Positions 26,362-38,300 of a stretch of 64,000 bases of DNA are shown in pieces; the stretch's first letter is position 1; each line of letters begins with the position of its first letter. The notes under the pieces are model-generated. The model did not search any database, was not told where the DNA came from, and saw only the letters and a program-made list of their open reading frames with translations. Position numbers and translations under genes: made by a program. This stretch comes from Syngnathus acus. Lineage: Eukaryota; Chordata; Actinopteri; Syngnathiformes; Syngnathidae. Location: positions 13,755,976 through 13,819,975 of the forward strand of contig NC_051089.1 in assembly GCF_901709675.1 (NCBI RefSeq), given 5' to 3'.

Positions 26362-27665
26362 CTGGAATGAGACAAAAAGAAATCAAGTCTAGGTTGTGGC
26401 TGGGGTTAATCTTGGAGTGAGTTAGTGAGACACAGCGCCATCGTTCAAATTAAGAGGGCCATCCGTCTTAAAAAACTTCAAAAGTACTCAGGTCCAAGGC
26501 GTAGTTGTTCTTGACACCAGAACCAAGAATGGGTGGATGAAAAATGTCCATGGCGACCACTTGAAAGCAGTCAGCTCTCTGGAGTGCAAAAAAAAAAAAA
26601 AAACACTCTCCCATAGCTCCCTATTGTAGCAAATAACCCAGAATGTCATGATTGGCCTCTATCTTTGACCCCACCGTGAGTTTACAGTAGTTTTAAATTT
26701 AAGACCTGCAAATGTTTAAGTCATTCACAAGCTAAGAAAAAAAATCCTCAAGCTAATAAGTTTTTATTTGTTTTTTTTATTTTAATTTTCCTGTCACAAA
26801 CATCTGGGGGAAAAAATGTCCAATTTTCCTCCTGCAGTATATGATTAAGCTACTATCTGTTTGGAGCCAAGCTTTTGACACCACATACCTTCGAGGAGAC
26901 AAAAAGAGATAAATCCCCTACTGAGGTTGTTGAAGACTAATTTATTGCTTTTAATATCTTCACTTTGCCGGCAGGAGCCTAGTGCCTAACAACTTAGTAA
27001 ACAAAATGTGTAGAGCGATGAGACACGACAGTGCCACAGAGGAATTCCTGACTTCTAAGGCTTTCTCTGATAAGTCCACCGAAAGCAACAACACTCTCTC
27101 CATCCAGCTGGGCACAGTTTTCATTAAAGGTAATTCAAAGCCAACGTCATTTACCTCCGAAATTAGAAACAGCAGTAGTCACAGGGGCGCCCACAAAAAA
27201 AAAAAAAAAAGAAGCACAACTTTGTTTTTCTATGTTGCTGCACGTTCTGGACATTCCAAAATAAAATTCTGTTTCGGGAAAGATTTTTAATGATTCATGA
27301 ATGATTTGACGATTACAGTTTCACTAACTGCTCATTGCACTTGCGGTGCTTTCCCAAATGTTTGATAGTGAAAACGACCACAGCTACCTAATCTGCAAAC
27401 CTCCTTTTTAAATGCGGCATTCTCCACCACTTGCCAATTGCTTCACAGTCTTGGAAAATTATGTGCAACAAGCCCACTCGCAATGTGGGCAATCTGTTTA
27501 GCGCCCACAATTTGAGAACTCAGTAAATCAGGCTTAGTCTTCATAATGTGGTCGTCATAGAAGTGGGTAGCCAAAATAAAAGTTTATATCGGTTTATAAT
27601 TACAAAGAGACAACGCAAAACAACCATCTATGCCGTTCAAGCGTCTGCTTACTGACTCAGCATAC
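26362..27665 (-). other. neo1: neo1 intron between Ig2 and Ig3 (1.3 kb)
   Basis: This phase 1 intron begins GTATG at 27665 and ends CATTCCAG at 26362. It contains poly-A tracts near 26587-26602 and 27197-27212. A 102-codon plus-strand ORF at 26982-27290 runs through the second tract and resembles nothing known to me, so I treat it as chance. Confidence 0.93.
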
Positions 27666-27941
27666 CTGGCAGGATTTGGAGCTGCGCCTCTTCACTGGAC
27701 TTTGATGACCCCACATTCTCCACCAAGCAACGGTAAAGACCAGAATCATTTTCTGTGGCGTTGCTGATCACCAAGGCACCAGTGGGTAGTTGGACCAGTC
27801 TCAAGTTGAGCTCCAGGGGCTGACGGTCTTTCTCCCAGCGGGTGAAGGGCACCAGGTCTGAATTGACTTCACAGGCCATGACTTGGCTGTCACCTTGACG
27901 CACAGATGTAGGTGCTGGCTGGCTGCCGAACCTGGGCATTC
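27666..27941 (-). CDS. neo1: neogenin exon encoding Ig domain 2
   Basis: This exon encodes the second immunoglobulin domain. It opens after a CT-rich tract ending in GAAG and closes at a GTATG donor. The 276 bp are phase 1 at both ends, so the single base left by the Ig1 exon completes a Gly codon and gives VAG-MPRF, close to the VAG-LPRF junction of other neogenins. The Ig core is complete: Cys at codon 24 (MACEV), Trp at 36 (FTRWEKD), and the motif DSGLYRC with the second Cys at 72. The segment NSDLVPF before the Trp is characteristic of neogenin and differs from DCC, which supports the paralogue call. NAT at 61-63 is a possible N-glycosylation site. The exon lies 21 kb downstream of Ig1 and 1.3 kb upstream of Ig3a. 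Confidence 0.95.
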
Positions 27942-28828
27942 CTTCAAAAGGGGGACAGAGACAAGTTTTAATATGAAACAATATTTCCCAATAAAAACAA
28001 ATGTCACAAACTATTTCAAACCGTCTATTTATAATTTGAGATTACAGTTACCTCAAGACTATGCACTTTCAAAGCATTTAAGATAATCAGGTGTGTTGAG
28101 CAAGGAATACATCGAAATCATTATGGGACTGGAGTTGGTAACCCCAGCTTCATTACATTTTTAAAGCATGTCTGGGAAAAAACAAATACGGGTTGTGCGC
28201 AAAGTCGTAAGGCAGATTTTCACCAACAGTTTCAATAGTCGCACCGTTTTTCTTGTTGTCAATAAATTTTGATCATGTCCAAAATTTCTTTACAACATAA
28301 AAAAATATTTGCAACCCTTTAGGAATCTGACAGAAAACCAACATTCGCTACAGACTTAAGGAGGGCAAAATCACATAAATGTTACATGCAGGGTAGTTTC
28401 AAAACGTTGGGAAATTGCAAACACACAACGCCATTCAGCACACGAATTGTTTTTCTTCCATTAACGTTTTTAGATCGCGAGAAATCATGATTGAATTTTG
28501 ATGAATTGCCCAGCCCTGCTGCAAATCCCAAGACAAACAGGTGTATTTGTGATTTTGCCAAAATGGTTAATATGTTTTGCAGCAAACGAGACAGGCAAAA
28601 GTAATTCAAAATAACAATTTTACTGTTGGTGCTTATCTCCAATCTCACTGCAGCATAAAATTATTATTTTTAGTGTTTGGAGCCAGTGATTTGATAACAA
28701 TACTCATAGGATGAGTTTGAAACAATTGCATATAATTACTGTAAAGGCTAATTAGGGAAGATGAGTAACAAGGCTACTCTATCAACCATAAAAAGCTGAA
28801 CTAGAGGGACCTCTTTGGGGATAACTGT

Positions 28829-28830
<2 letters not shown>

Positions 28831-28882
<52 letters not shown>
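28831..28882. repeat. TG dinucleotide microsatellite
   Basis: A perfect TG run of 52 bases (26 units), followed by a short CG/TG extension. It lies about 0.9 kb upstream, in gene order, of the Ig2 exon. Confidence 0.97.
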
Positions 28883-28886
<4 letters not shown>

Positions 28887-29107
28887 TGCATTTGTGTTTC
28901 AGTAGACCAAAGTGAACAAAAACGACATGTTTTGATCGCAATATTTTTGTTTGTTAGTAAAGCTGTCATCGATTTTTTGACAATTAATTATTCTTTTGAT
29001 CATTCCATCAGTTAATCTAGCAATTGTATACAAATTTATTTTGAATTAAAATGTATTGCAAAATATTTACATTCTACTGTTTATCATTGTTTTATTAGTG
29101 TTATTAT

Positions 29108-29235
29108 CTGATCAGGGTCACGGGGGCGACATTGGGCCAAAGGCAGATTAGACCCTGAATTAGTCACCAGCCAGTTGCAGGGCCCATATAGAGACAAACA
29201 ACTAGTCACACCCACATGCACAGCGCCACTGAGCA
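29108..29235 (-). repeat. L2/SINE-like fragment, copy 3
   Basis: Only the first portion of the repeat is preserved, from 'cagggtcacgggggc' through 'gccagttgcagggccc' to the 'cacacccacatgcac' part. It is strongly diverged. Confidence 0.7.
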
Positions 29236-29238
29236 ATA

Positions 29239-29300
29239 ATTGATCCTTATGTTTACTAATCAATTCTTAATTGATCCTCATGTTTACTCATCAATTCTTA
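29239..29300. repeat. 31-bp tandem duplication
   Basis: Two adjacent 31-base units (29239-29269 and 29270-29300) differ at two positions. They directly follow a decayed L2/SINE-like fragment. Confidence 0.9.
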
Positions 29301-30935
29301 ATTTTTAGTATTAGTATACTGTTAAACAATATCAAACAAACAACTCACAACAAAGTTACTCATATTATGACTGTAAATAACTATTAGAAATAACGATAAT
29401 TATCGATTAATCAATTATTTTTCACAGCTCAATTTGTTTTCAAAATTATCCAAAACCACAAACACAAAACTTTGTTGAGCAATAGCATATGTAGACAATT
29501 ATATATTTATATTTAGCCCCAGCTAAGAACACACATGAACCACAGAGTAGCCAAATAATGAACATAGTAGACAAACAAGTGCTATACTACTGTGTCTACT
29601 GAAGTTTAACAGTTACACCATGTTACAAATTGAACATTTGTAACTTTGTTAAAAACAGACAAACACCAAATCAACTGCAAGTAAAGCTATTCACAAGCTG
29701 AGTAGGTTGCGCACTCAAGAGAAGGGGGATTAATGTTTTGGAAAAATGCTGTTGGAAAAGGCGAAAGACTTGCTGTAGGATGATACAGCCTCCTTCCACC
29801 TAAACAGTACCTTAAATTCCCTCTCAAAATTGAGTCAGGGGGTAATCTCACATGGAGATGGAGTCAAAGAGCTAAAAAGTCCCAGAGGCGGATCGAAGAT
29901 TTAAGGAGCAAGCAAACGCCTACTGTAACATGAAGGACAGCACACATTAGCGCAAACAGAACCATATTCTCCAACAGATTAAATATTAGCTCTATTTTTC
30001 ATCATAACACGATGAGAAGATGGGTGAATAATACATGAGAGATGGGGGAATTCTGGGGTACAGATCTGGCTTATAATGACGATTTAATTTGATTTAAATT
30101 TTTCATAGCAAGGATCCTAAGAATCTTAGCACTAGCAGTTTTATAGACTTTGATTTAACCAGGGTGAATCATGCTTTATAGCCGTGTCATTTAAATGTAG
30201 CAGTCCGATTTACGCAATTGGGAAAGATGTCAAAGTTTTGAGACTCAGGAATAGAGAAATTGAAATAGTTTGGCCCAAAGAGGCCTGACATTTTAAGGGA
30301 TGAGCTTGAAAACAAAGGTCTCAGGTCTAATAACCAGAGATACAAGCTTGGCTTTGTGTTGCACGGGAGGGATGACATTTGGCCTAAAGCGCACACAGGG
30401 GAGATGGCCCTGAAAGTCATTAGCAGACATGACAAGATATTTCATTCTTCACAAAGAATCTGCTACCATCTTCTACTAGCAGTGTGGACACAAAATGATT
30501 CTGTTCCAGCCCACATTGATGTACTGCCTACTTCAATGAGCGTGACCAGAAATTTTAATGCAGCCAACATCTTGGATGACCGCATTTACAATGAATACTA
30601 ATTTGATGTTGTAGTCATTTTTTCTAAACGTTTTAATTCTAGCAGAGTAGACTTACTTGTCAAAACATGCGTGTATTGTCGCACGCACAGAGCGTGAAAA
30701 TTAGACCAAGATTACAAGCGGTAACTGGAAGCTCGTGTGGGGATGCATTTTAATCTCAGGCATAAACTGACACACTTAGGAGGCGCTATTGAAAATCCCC
30801 AAGATGCATACTAATACCAACAACGAGAGACCTCATCCTTTGTTCTTCTGGACATATTTCTTCTGAATCAGTACGTGTCCATCCTATTATGTAATAACCA
30901 GCGATTATTAAGTAAATGGATTAGAATAAATTTTA

Positions 30936-30937
<2 letters not shown>

Positions 30938-30982
<45 letters not shown>
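30938..30982. repeat. GT dinucleotide microsatellite
   Basis: A perfect GT run of 45 bases in the Ig1-Ig2 intron. Confidence 0.97.
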
Positions 30983-30983
<1 letters not shown>

Positions 30984-31257
30984 CCGTGTATGTACTATGT
31001 CTACATAGACACAGTGGTGTGTGTCAGGGGAGGCTCGGAAGTGGAGAGTTTGTTCCAACACTATTGATTCCAATAAAGTTCCGTTTAAATTAACTAGGTG
31101 GGAGTTTCGTATCCACCTCGTCAAACTCTAGTGAAGTCCTTCAAAGAAAGCAAAAATACAAAAGATATGTTATGTCGTTTGGGTTATTCACTAGAATTAT
31201 GTAATATAAACATTGATGATTTTGATTGAAAGATTTTCTTGAACATAGAGCATTAAC

Positions 31258-31294
31258 CAAATCGGGGACAAGCGGTACAGAAAATGGATGGATG
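31258..31294 (+). repeat. L2/SINE-like tail fragment
   Basis: 'ggggacaagcggtacaga' followed by 'aaatggatggatgg' is the characteristic 3' end of the same repeat family, here in the opposite orientation to the larger copies. Confidence 0.7.
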
Positions 31295-32378
31295 GAAACC
31301 AGACGCTTTGAGGTGTTGTTCCTCTGATCTCGTTTTATGTCATATAACATGCATGCCAATATTTGGAGTTATTTATCAGCTTGTAACATTATGACTGTGA
31401 AATGCACATCTTAATATCGAATAAGTGACAAGTGTAACCACACATGCACATCAAGAGGCATGCACTTAAATTGCACAGTTCGGCCCCCGCTGCTGTGAAA
31501 TAACATTCCGCACAGAATAACAATGAGCAGCTTAATGGAATATGCAGAGAGACTCACAGATCTCCCTCTAGATTCAGTGCATTAGTAAACGCCTTGCAGA
31601 AATGTCGCCTTTCTGCTCGGAAACTCCATGTTGCAGATGTGTAATTGTGAGGCACAGGAGAAGCAGAGAATCCCAGCACTTCTAATGTGAAGTTTGGTCT
31701 GACAAACTGGTAGTTTGGTATGGTTTCAGTTTGAACAATGTTAATTTTATAAAACAACTTGACTTACTAGAAACTTGAAGGCTAACACTTAACCTATGAC
31801 TTGTGCAGTAGCACACGCAACTTAATAACCTCATCAAATGTAAAGCGTTTGGCGCCAAAGATAGAAAAAAGTGTCTCATTTAACCGAGAAACATTTGCTC
31901 CAAAAGCCATTTTGCAATCATGGCGATGAAAAGGTAGAAATGTCAAGATTCACTTTGATGATAGCAGAAATCGTGGACCACAATTTATCAGTGCCTCAAA
32001 GGGACTCTATTACCACCACCCTATTATTCCCCCCGCCCATTAAATTCAACAAGTTCACAGGCATCCCAAGTCATTGGCGAAAGTCATTCGAGGAAGGTGG
32101 GTAAAAACAATAGCTGAAATTGAGCAGCTGAAATTGAGGCCCTTCATGTTGGAAAAATCTTTAAGAATGAAATTACTCGCGATAATAAACCCTCCTTGTC
32201 TTGTCCTTTGACTTCTTTTATTGCAGAGTCACAGCAGTGTGAACACAATCTCTCTCCTATTTATAGAGCAATGTAACACTGCCACATTATATTTATTTGT
32301 GTGAGTGGGATAATTCATGTTTAGCGAAGCAAAAGGTTTCACCCAGTAAATGAGATGTAGTGGCTATAATAATGATGT

Positions 32379-32393
32379 GGGGGGGGGGGGGGG
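32379..32393. repeat. 15-base G homopolymer in a G-rich tract
   Basis: An uninterrupted run of 15 G is followed by TGGAGAGGGGGAG. Such tracts can fold into G-quadruplexes and are prone to length error in sequencing. Confidence 0.95.
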
Positions 32394-35300
32394 TGGAGAG
32401 GGGGAGCCTAGTCCAAACGCACTGTATAATTCCTTTGTACAATATGTTCTTAGCCTTACATCAGCTCAGCTTCTTTTTGTTCCAGGCCCCTTTTGTACAT
32501 GCTGTAGCATAAATGATAATTAATTCCATAATTGAAAGTTTTCTCAAAGCTTCAGGGGAGATAATTTCTTAGGGTCTTATTTAATACAGCAAACGATGCT
32601 ATTCAGGCAAATTACTTGCTACTTTTTCAGGGTAAGACGGTTAAAGTATTTACGCCTTATTAATATTCAACAGATTTTCACATGTTTAATTTCAATGGTT
32701 CTTAAATGCAATGAGGAATGCTATACAATGATGCAGTGAGCTACTGGCTCTTTTGTACACCACATATGTTTGGCTCAGTGGGGGAATTACATTCTTGCAT
32801 GATGAACTTGGAAGAAGATATCATCTAAATGTATTAGTTAACAGGGCATGGAGGACAAAATCTAAACTAATGGGGTTATTTTAATTAGCACCTTTCCAGT
32901 AAGCACTGCTCAAATAGTCAAGACTTCTTCACTCTGCAATGGAGGCCATGAAGCAACTCACCATCCTTCAATTAAAAGGCAGACAAAACCCAAAAACTAT
33001 AACCATAAAAGCAAGAAAGTGGTATACTTTTAAGTTTCCTACTAATGAGAAAGTATTTTCTTTTAATCTTTAAATGTTGTGTTCCTTGCTGTGTTTAGTC
33101 CTAATTTTGTCTGAGAAATGCATGTTTAATCAAATAAGTGCATTACTTCTTCGCCAAACTGAAAAGAAACAAAGGCATACCCCACAAAAATTACACCATC
33201 CCACTTTTGCACTTATCACGCTTCATTAAAATAAAAAATCAGGCTTTTTGGTAACCAGTACAGAGATCACCTTGTCTCTCTAATGCACTAAGATTATTAT
33301 GAAACATTTTCAAGGGGAATTCTTAGTAGCTATGCTTGAAAATACCACAGCCTTGTTTGTCTTTCCAAGAGGGACTTTGATTTGAATAGGTTCGTAATGT
33401 GGCTAGAGTATTTGACAAGGAAATACTCAAAGGATTAGATTTTTAACTTGAAATATTTTGCAGGATGAGCCAACCCCCCTCCCCCACTGCAACTATCTAT
33501 GGAATATAGTGTAATATAGTTATGGGGGGTGGGGAACACGAAAAACGAACTGAATCGGTAAGTCAGTTTTGATTTAGAATATGTTAGTGCATCAAATAAG
33601 AATTGAGTCATCCCACGTGTATCATTCTTAAATTGTATCACACCAAGATATGCGTCAAATCGTCTTTCATTGAAGTGATGCACACCCATAACTGTTATGG
33701 TGTAATAAAAAAGTTACACTATAAAAATCATAGTTCAACTTTTTTTTCAACGATGGTATAAACAACAACCAAGGTTTTTTTTTTTTATGTTTTTTAGTGC
33801 CATTCGCTTACAGCCTCTTTGAATTCAACATATTGTGTACAGCACAGAATGCTACCATTACAGAAAATTAATTCCTTATTGCCGGTTCCCCTAATATACG
33901 ACAATAGAGAGTGATTATTGTTGCAATGCATCAATTTATCACTGAGGTACTTCATTATGCATGAAGCCAAACATTAATGCTTACTATACTGTCATGATTA
34001 CAAAATGCAGTCTGGCTGGGTTTGTCATCACAGCGTATTTATCTTTATCAGCAAAAGGGGCAGACGACGCAAAGTGCATGCACAGACGCACAGTTAGTGG
34101 TAAGTGGCAAGAACAGCAGTTTATTAGAATTAAGAAGCAATAACCCTTCTCTCAACTGAAATATGGAATAAAGATAGATCGATGGCCTTCCGGAAGAATT
34201 GGCCCCAGACGAGTTCTTATTTCCACACTCAATGAAAAACATCTTCTGGCTTCAGAAAGAGCTAGAAAAAAAAACACCTTGCCCTTATAGGTGACTCAAG
34301 CCATTTGAGAATACAGTAAAACTTGTAGTAGACAGTTGGGAGCTTTGGAGGAACATATGAATTGTCGTGTACGGCTTCAGACGTGACGACATGAAATGTA
34401 CTGTATGATTGCAGAAGACCGTCGGTAAAAGCAGACCTTCACTGCCGATAATGGTGCAAATAGAAACCAAGTGGGGCCATGCATTGCGTGATTCTTCCCA
34501 GTCTGACTCATCTGCACACTGAGCAGCAATTTTATCTATTTGACATTTACAGTACATGGCATTTGATCACTTTTATATGGTCAAGGAAGAAGTTTGTTGT
34601 TTTGTTACAACAAAGACAGGAAATGGGTGCTGCCTAGCCAGTATGCTATATACAACTGCAAGCTTGTAGTTAAGTATTGTTAAAATAATACATATACATG
34701 TAGTATACATACACATGTACTATGCAAGTGTTTCAATTGTATTTGTATGACTTTGCAGTGTAGCAGCTGAGTCTCACTACCTTATATATACACTCGTATG
34801 CATGGCTCTGATTTTATTATACTTCCAAGACTTTCTAAATAACGTGCTTTCGAGGTTGATGCAATTCCCAAATTGTATACACACACACACGTGCGCACCC
34901 ACGCACACCACAAAGGTTCTTGGTTATCCGTTTGGAGAAGGTAACTGTAACTGTTTTTGGTATCATAGGGGGAAAAAAACATAAGCATAAGCATCCGTGA
35001 CGGAAATATATTTTTTGCATGTGTGAGAAAACTCATGCGCATGGACATTGTGAAACCATGCAACGACGATTCAAATCATCCCAAAACAAGTCACGAACCG
35101 TGACCATTCATGAAATCTTGTTAGGACAGTTCAGGTGAATATTCTATGACCATTTTGTGAGGCTTTTCTAGGGGATACACAAGAAAATGTGCCATGTTTA
35201 ACTGAACCGAACCAAAATGCTGCGTAGAAATGAAGCTACAGATCTGTTTATGGTACTGGAATGAAAACAAGCCTTGGGGATACACGATGAATCAGCTAAA

Positions 35301-38300
35301 CACACCTGTTCTAGAGTAGATAGACACAGATATAAGCTAATTAGACAACCTCTACATACCCTACCTAATACATCATTCACCTTTCCTTCCAAATGTTGGC
35401 CCATTTCACATGCTATGCTTTAATTAATCTCAAGCTGCTTGAAGTCTGTCTCCACCCTTCCTATTCCTTCTTCATCATCCCGCCACATATTTCAATGCGC
35501 CCTGTTGTTTGCTCGAGAGGGGCATGCTGCTTCTTGGTTCTTATCTCTTTGGCAGCGCATCTGTAGATGCTATCGCCTGCCCTGTTGCTGTGCTTAGGTT
35601 CTAGCTGCGCAAGAGCAAGCAGTTGAGAACGGAGATAGATGGGAGCTTGGGTAGAAGGAAAATGGATAGTGATGCAGAAGAAGAGAACATAGCAAGGCTT
35701 TGTCTGAAAGGCACAAGTTTTGGAATTAACAAAATATCATTTTGTTCTTGTAATAAGAATATTCATGTTTTGTGCTGCAGCGTTTGAGACAAAGCGGCAA
35801 TTTGAGGAACTACCCTTTGAGTTAGGAATATGAGCGTGTTCAATTTAGGCTATTTGAATTGTGGTTGAGCTCACTTGACACATAAAATTCAATACTTTTG
35901 ATTAGTGTTACTGCTTTGACGGGTTCTCTTGGTCAGTAAACTTGGCCTCCTCTGCCATGCTATGAGGTGCTGAGCCATGGCCCATTAAAATTCTCCATTT
36001 GCATAAATATGCACACACAACATATACTTGTCATACAATTACTGTGATGGGATTGTGTCTTGCCAGATATTGCTAACAGCCACCGCTTTTCACAATCCAA
36101 TCAAACAACTGGAGCAATTCACTCAAAAAGCCCATAGAGCGCTTGTTTCGGTGCAGATACAATGTAGTCGTGTCACCTGATCCTGTATCGAGATCATATA
36201 AAGATTTATTCATTATAACTGGCACTTCTGAGGATAAAAATAGTCCACGGACCACCCACTCAAGTCAAGGCACATGTGCGCCCACAATGTATGTATCGTG
36301 CACAGTAATGGAATCGCTGTTCTTGATACAATAGATTTTTTTTTTTTTAAAATCTGTCAGAGTACGTCAGTCAGAGAAGCAACAGTAATACCACGTGTTG
36401 TACGATGAAGTGATTGAGCAGTGTGAGTGCAGGTGAATGGGGGAAAAAAAGAGGGACAGGGAGTTATGCTTAAGTCCAAAATGAGCACTACGCTTTTATC
36501 CCCAAAAATGAATATTAAATCAAAAGAATATGTGATATGGAATTCCTTACAGTAAATACCCTGATGAAAAAGCAATATTCATATGATTAAATTAATGAGT
36601 AGTATTTAAATTACCTCATCACTCTGGCTGTTCAGTGAATAGATTATTTCAGATCATAAATACAGAAGGTCATCTGTCATCTGTCCTGACATATGACATT
36701 CCAAGGTTGCAAATGATGTGCAATGAATTATTTTGCATGAAGGTGTAAGAATATATATTAATATACCACAAAAATGCATGCTGTGTTACCACCAAGTTTA
36801 CTTTTATTACATTTGTTTTATATTCATGGCCTACAAATGTTTTCAATATATTTACTGTAATTATGACTGAGTTGCGTCGGTGTAGTGATCAATAGGATAT
36901 TCCAACTTAAAAATTTGCCGACATTGAAATTGAACTCCGTCGTATCCAAGGTAACTCCTGGATTCATCTTTATGTGAATGTCACTGAGGTGCTGACAAAG
37001 GTTGCATGCATTAAGGTGTATGCAAAATTGAATTGTGCTTCGTATGGTAACCTGATTTATACATCATATTAGATCATTGTTGGGGGCCACATTGCATTAT
37101 AAAAATGCTGCACCAGATGCATTACAGTACATTAATTTGCTTGTGCCTTTCTGAGAGAACTTGTCAAATCATGCCCGCAAGCTAATATCAGTGCGGACTG
37201 CGACAATCCATTGACGTCGTATCTCCTGATATGCGAGGAAAAAAAAAATTACAAGAAGCCTGACAAAGGCGCACACCAATTCTCAGCAGTATTGCCTTTG
37301 TTGGCTGAAGTGTGGACTTTTTCATTTTCCTTCTGGAGCTTAGAGTTGACTAGCAGATAGCATTTAAAAAATCTGACACAAAGTTGAAAGAGCGATGGCA
37401 ACCTGAAATACTTGGGCTGGCTTCGACTTTCAACGGAATCTCTGCAGTCGAGCGTTGGCATATAGGGAATTGCTTTCAACACAGAAAACAGGAGGTCTCA
37501 GGTAGTAAAGTTGAGGCTTAGGTTATAGCCTGTGACATGTCTCTGTCTTGCCTCTGATTTTACGCTGGAGGCTGTAAACCTTTAAATTCCCAGGGTGACT
37601 TTAATCCACCCATCCTACATCGATACACATGGGACAGTAAGCAGATAAAAACCCATGACAACGCTGCGTTTTCAATGACCAGTGTGAAAAAAGGCTACCG
37701 TAACAGCCAGCTTAACAACATGTGGTCAGATTTCCATATAAATTCCACTTGTATTAACCCCAGTGGGCAAATAAGACTTTTCAACTTTTGGGAGATAGGA
37801 AGATAGAGAAACCAGTACCGTAACCAGACACATTGCACAGTACTACCACTGGATCAAAGTTCAAATTGTCCATATCCAATCAGTTGTTTTCATTGACTGA
37901 AAAAGGATGCCATTTTTTTTTACAAGAGGGCTAATCAAGTAATAAATATTCTTCCCAAAGGCTGCACTCTCACAATATGGGAAGCGAGAGGGACATTTAT
38001 TAGATGGCTAAATAGCTAGCAAACTCAATCGATAGTTTTTATTATAGCTAATACTTTCATTTAAAATCCTCCACTGGCCTATATTCTCTTGGCTCGCTAA
38101 AAATAAGAATCTGAAGTTCAATGTTAGGTAATCAATGATTCAGCAGCTTTTGTTGATGCTTTAGTATTCCGCCACCATGTTTTCATTTCTGTGTTAGTGT
38201 GAAGGTACTTTACAAATAAATGGTATGAAAGTCGCAATTATGGCATCTTGCTAAGACTGTGAGCGTCTATCTGTGTAAACACTGCAGGAGATGGTTATCA

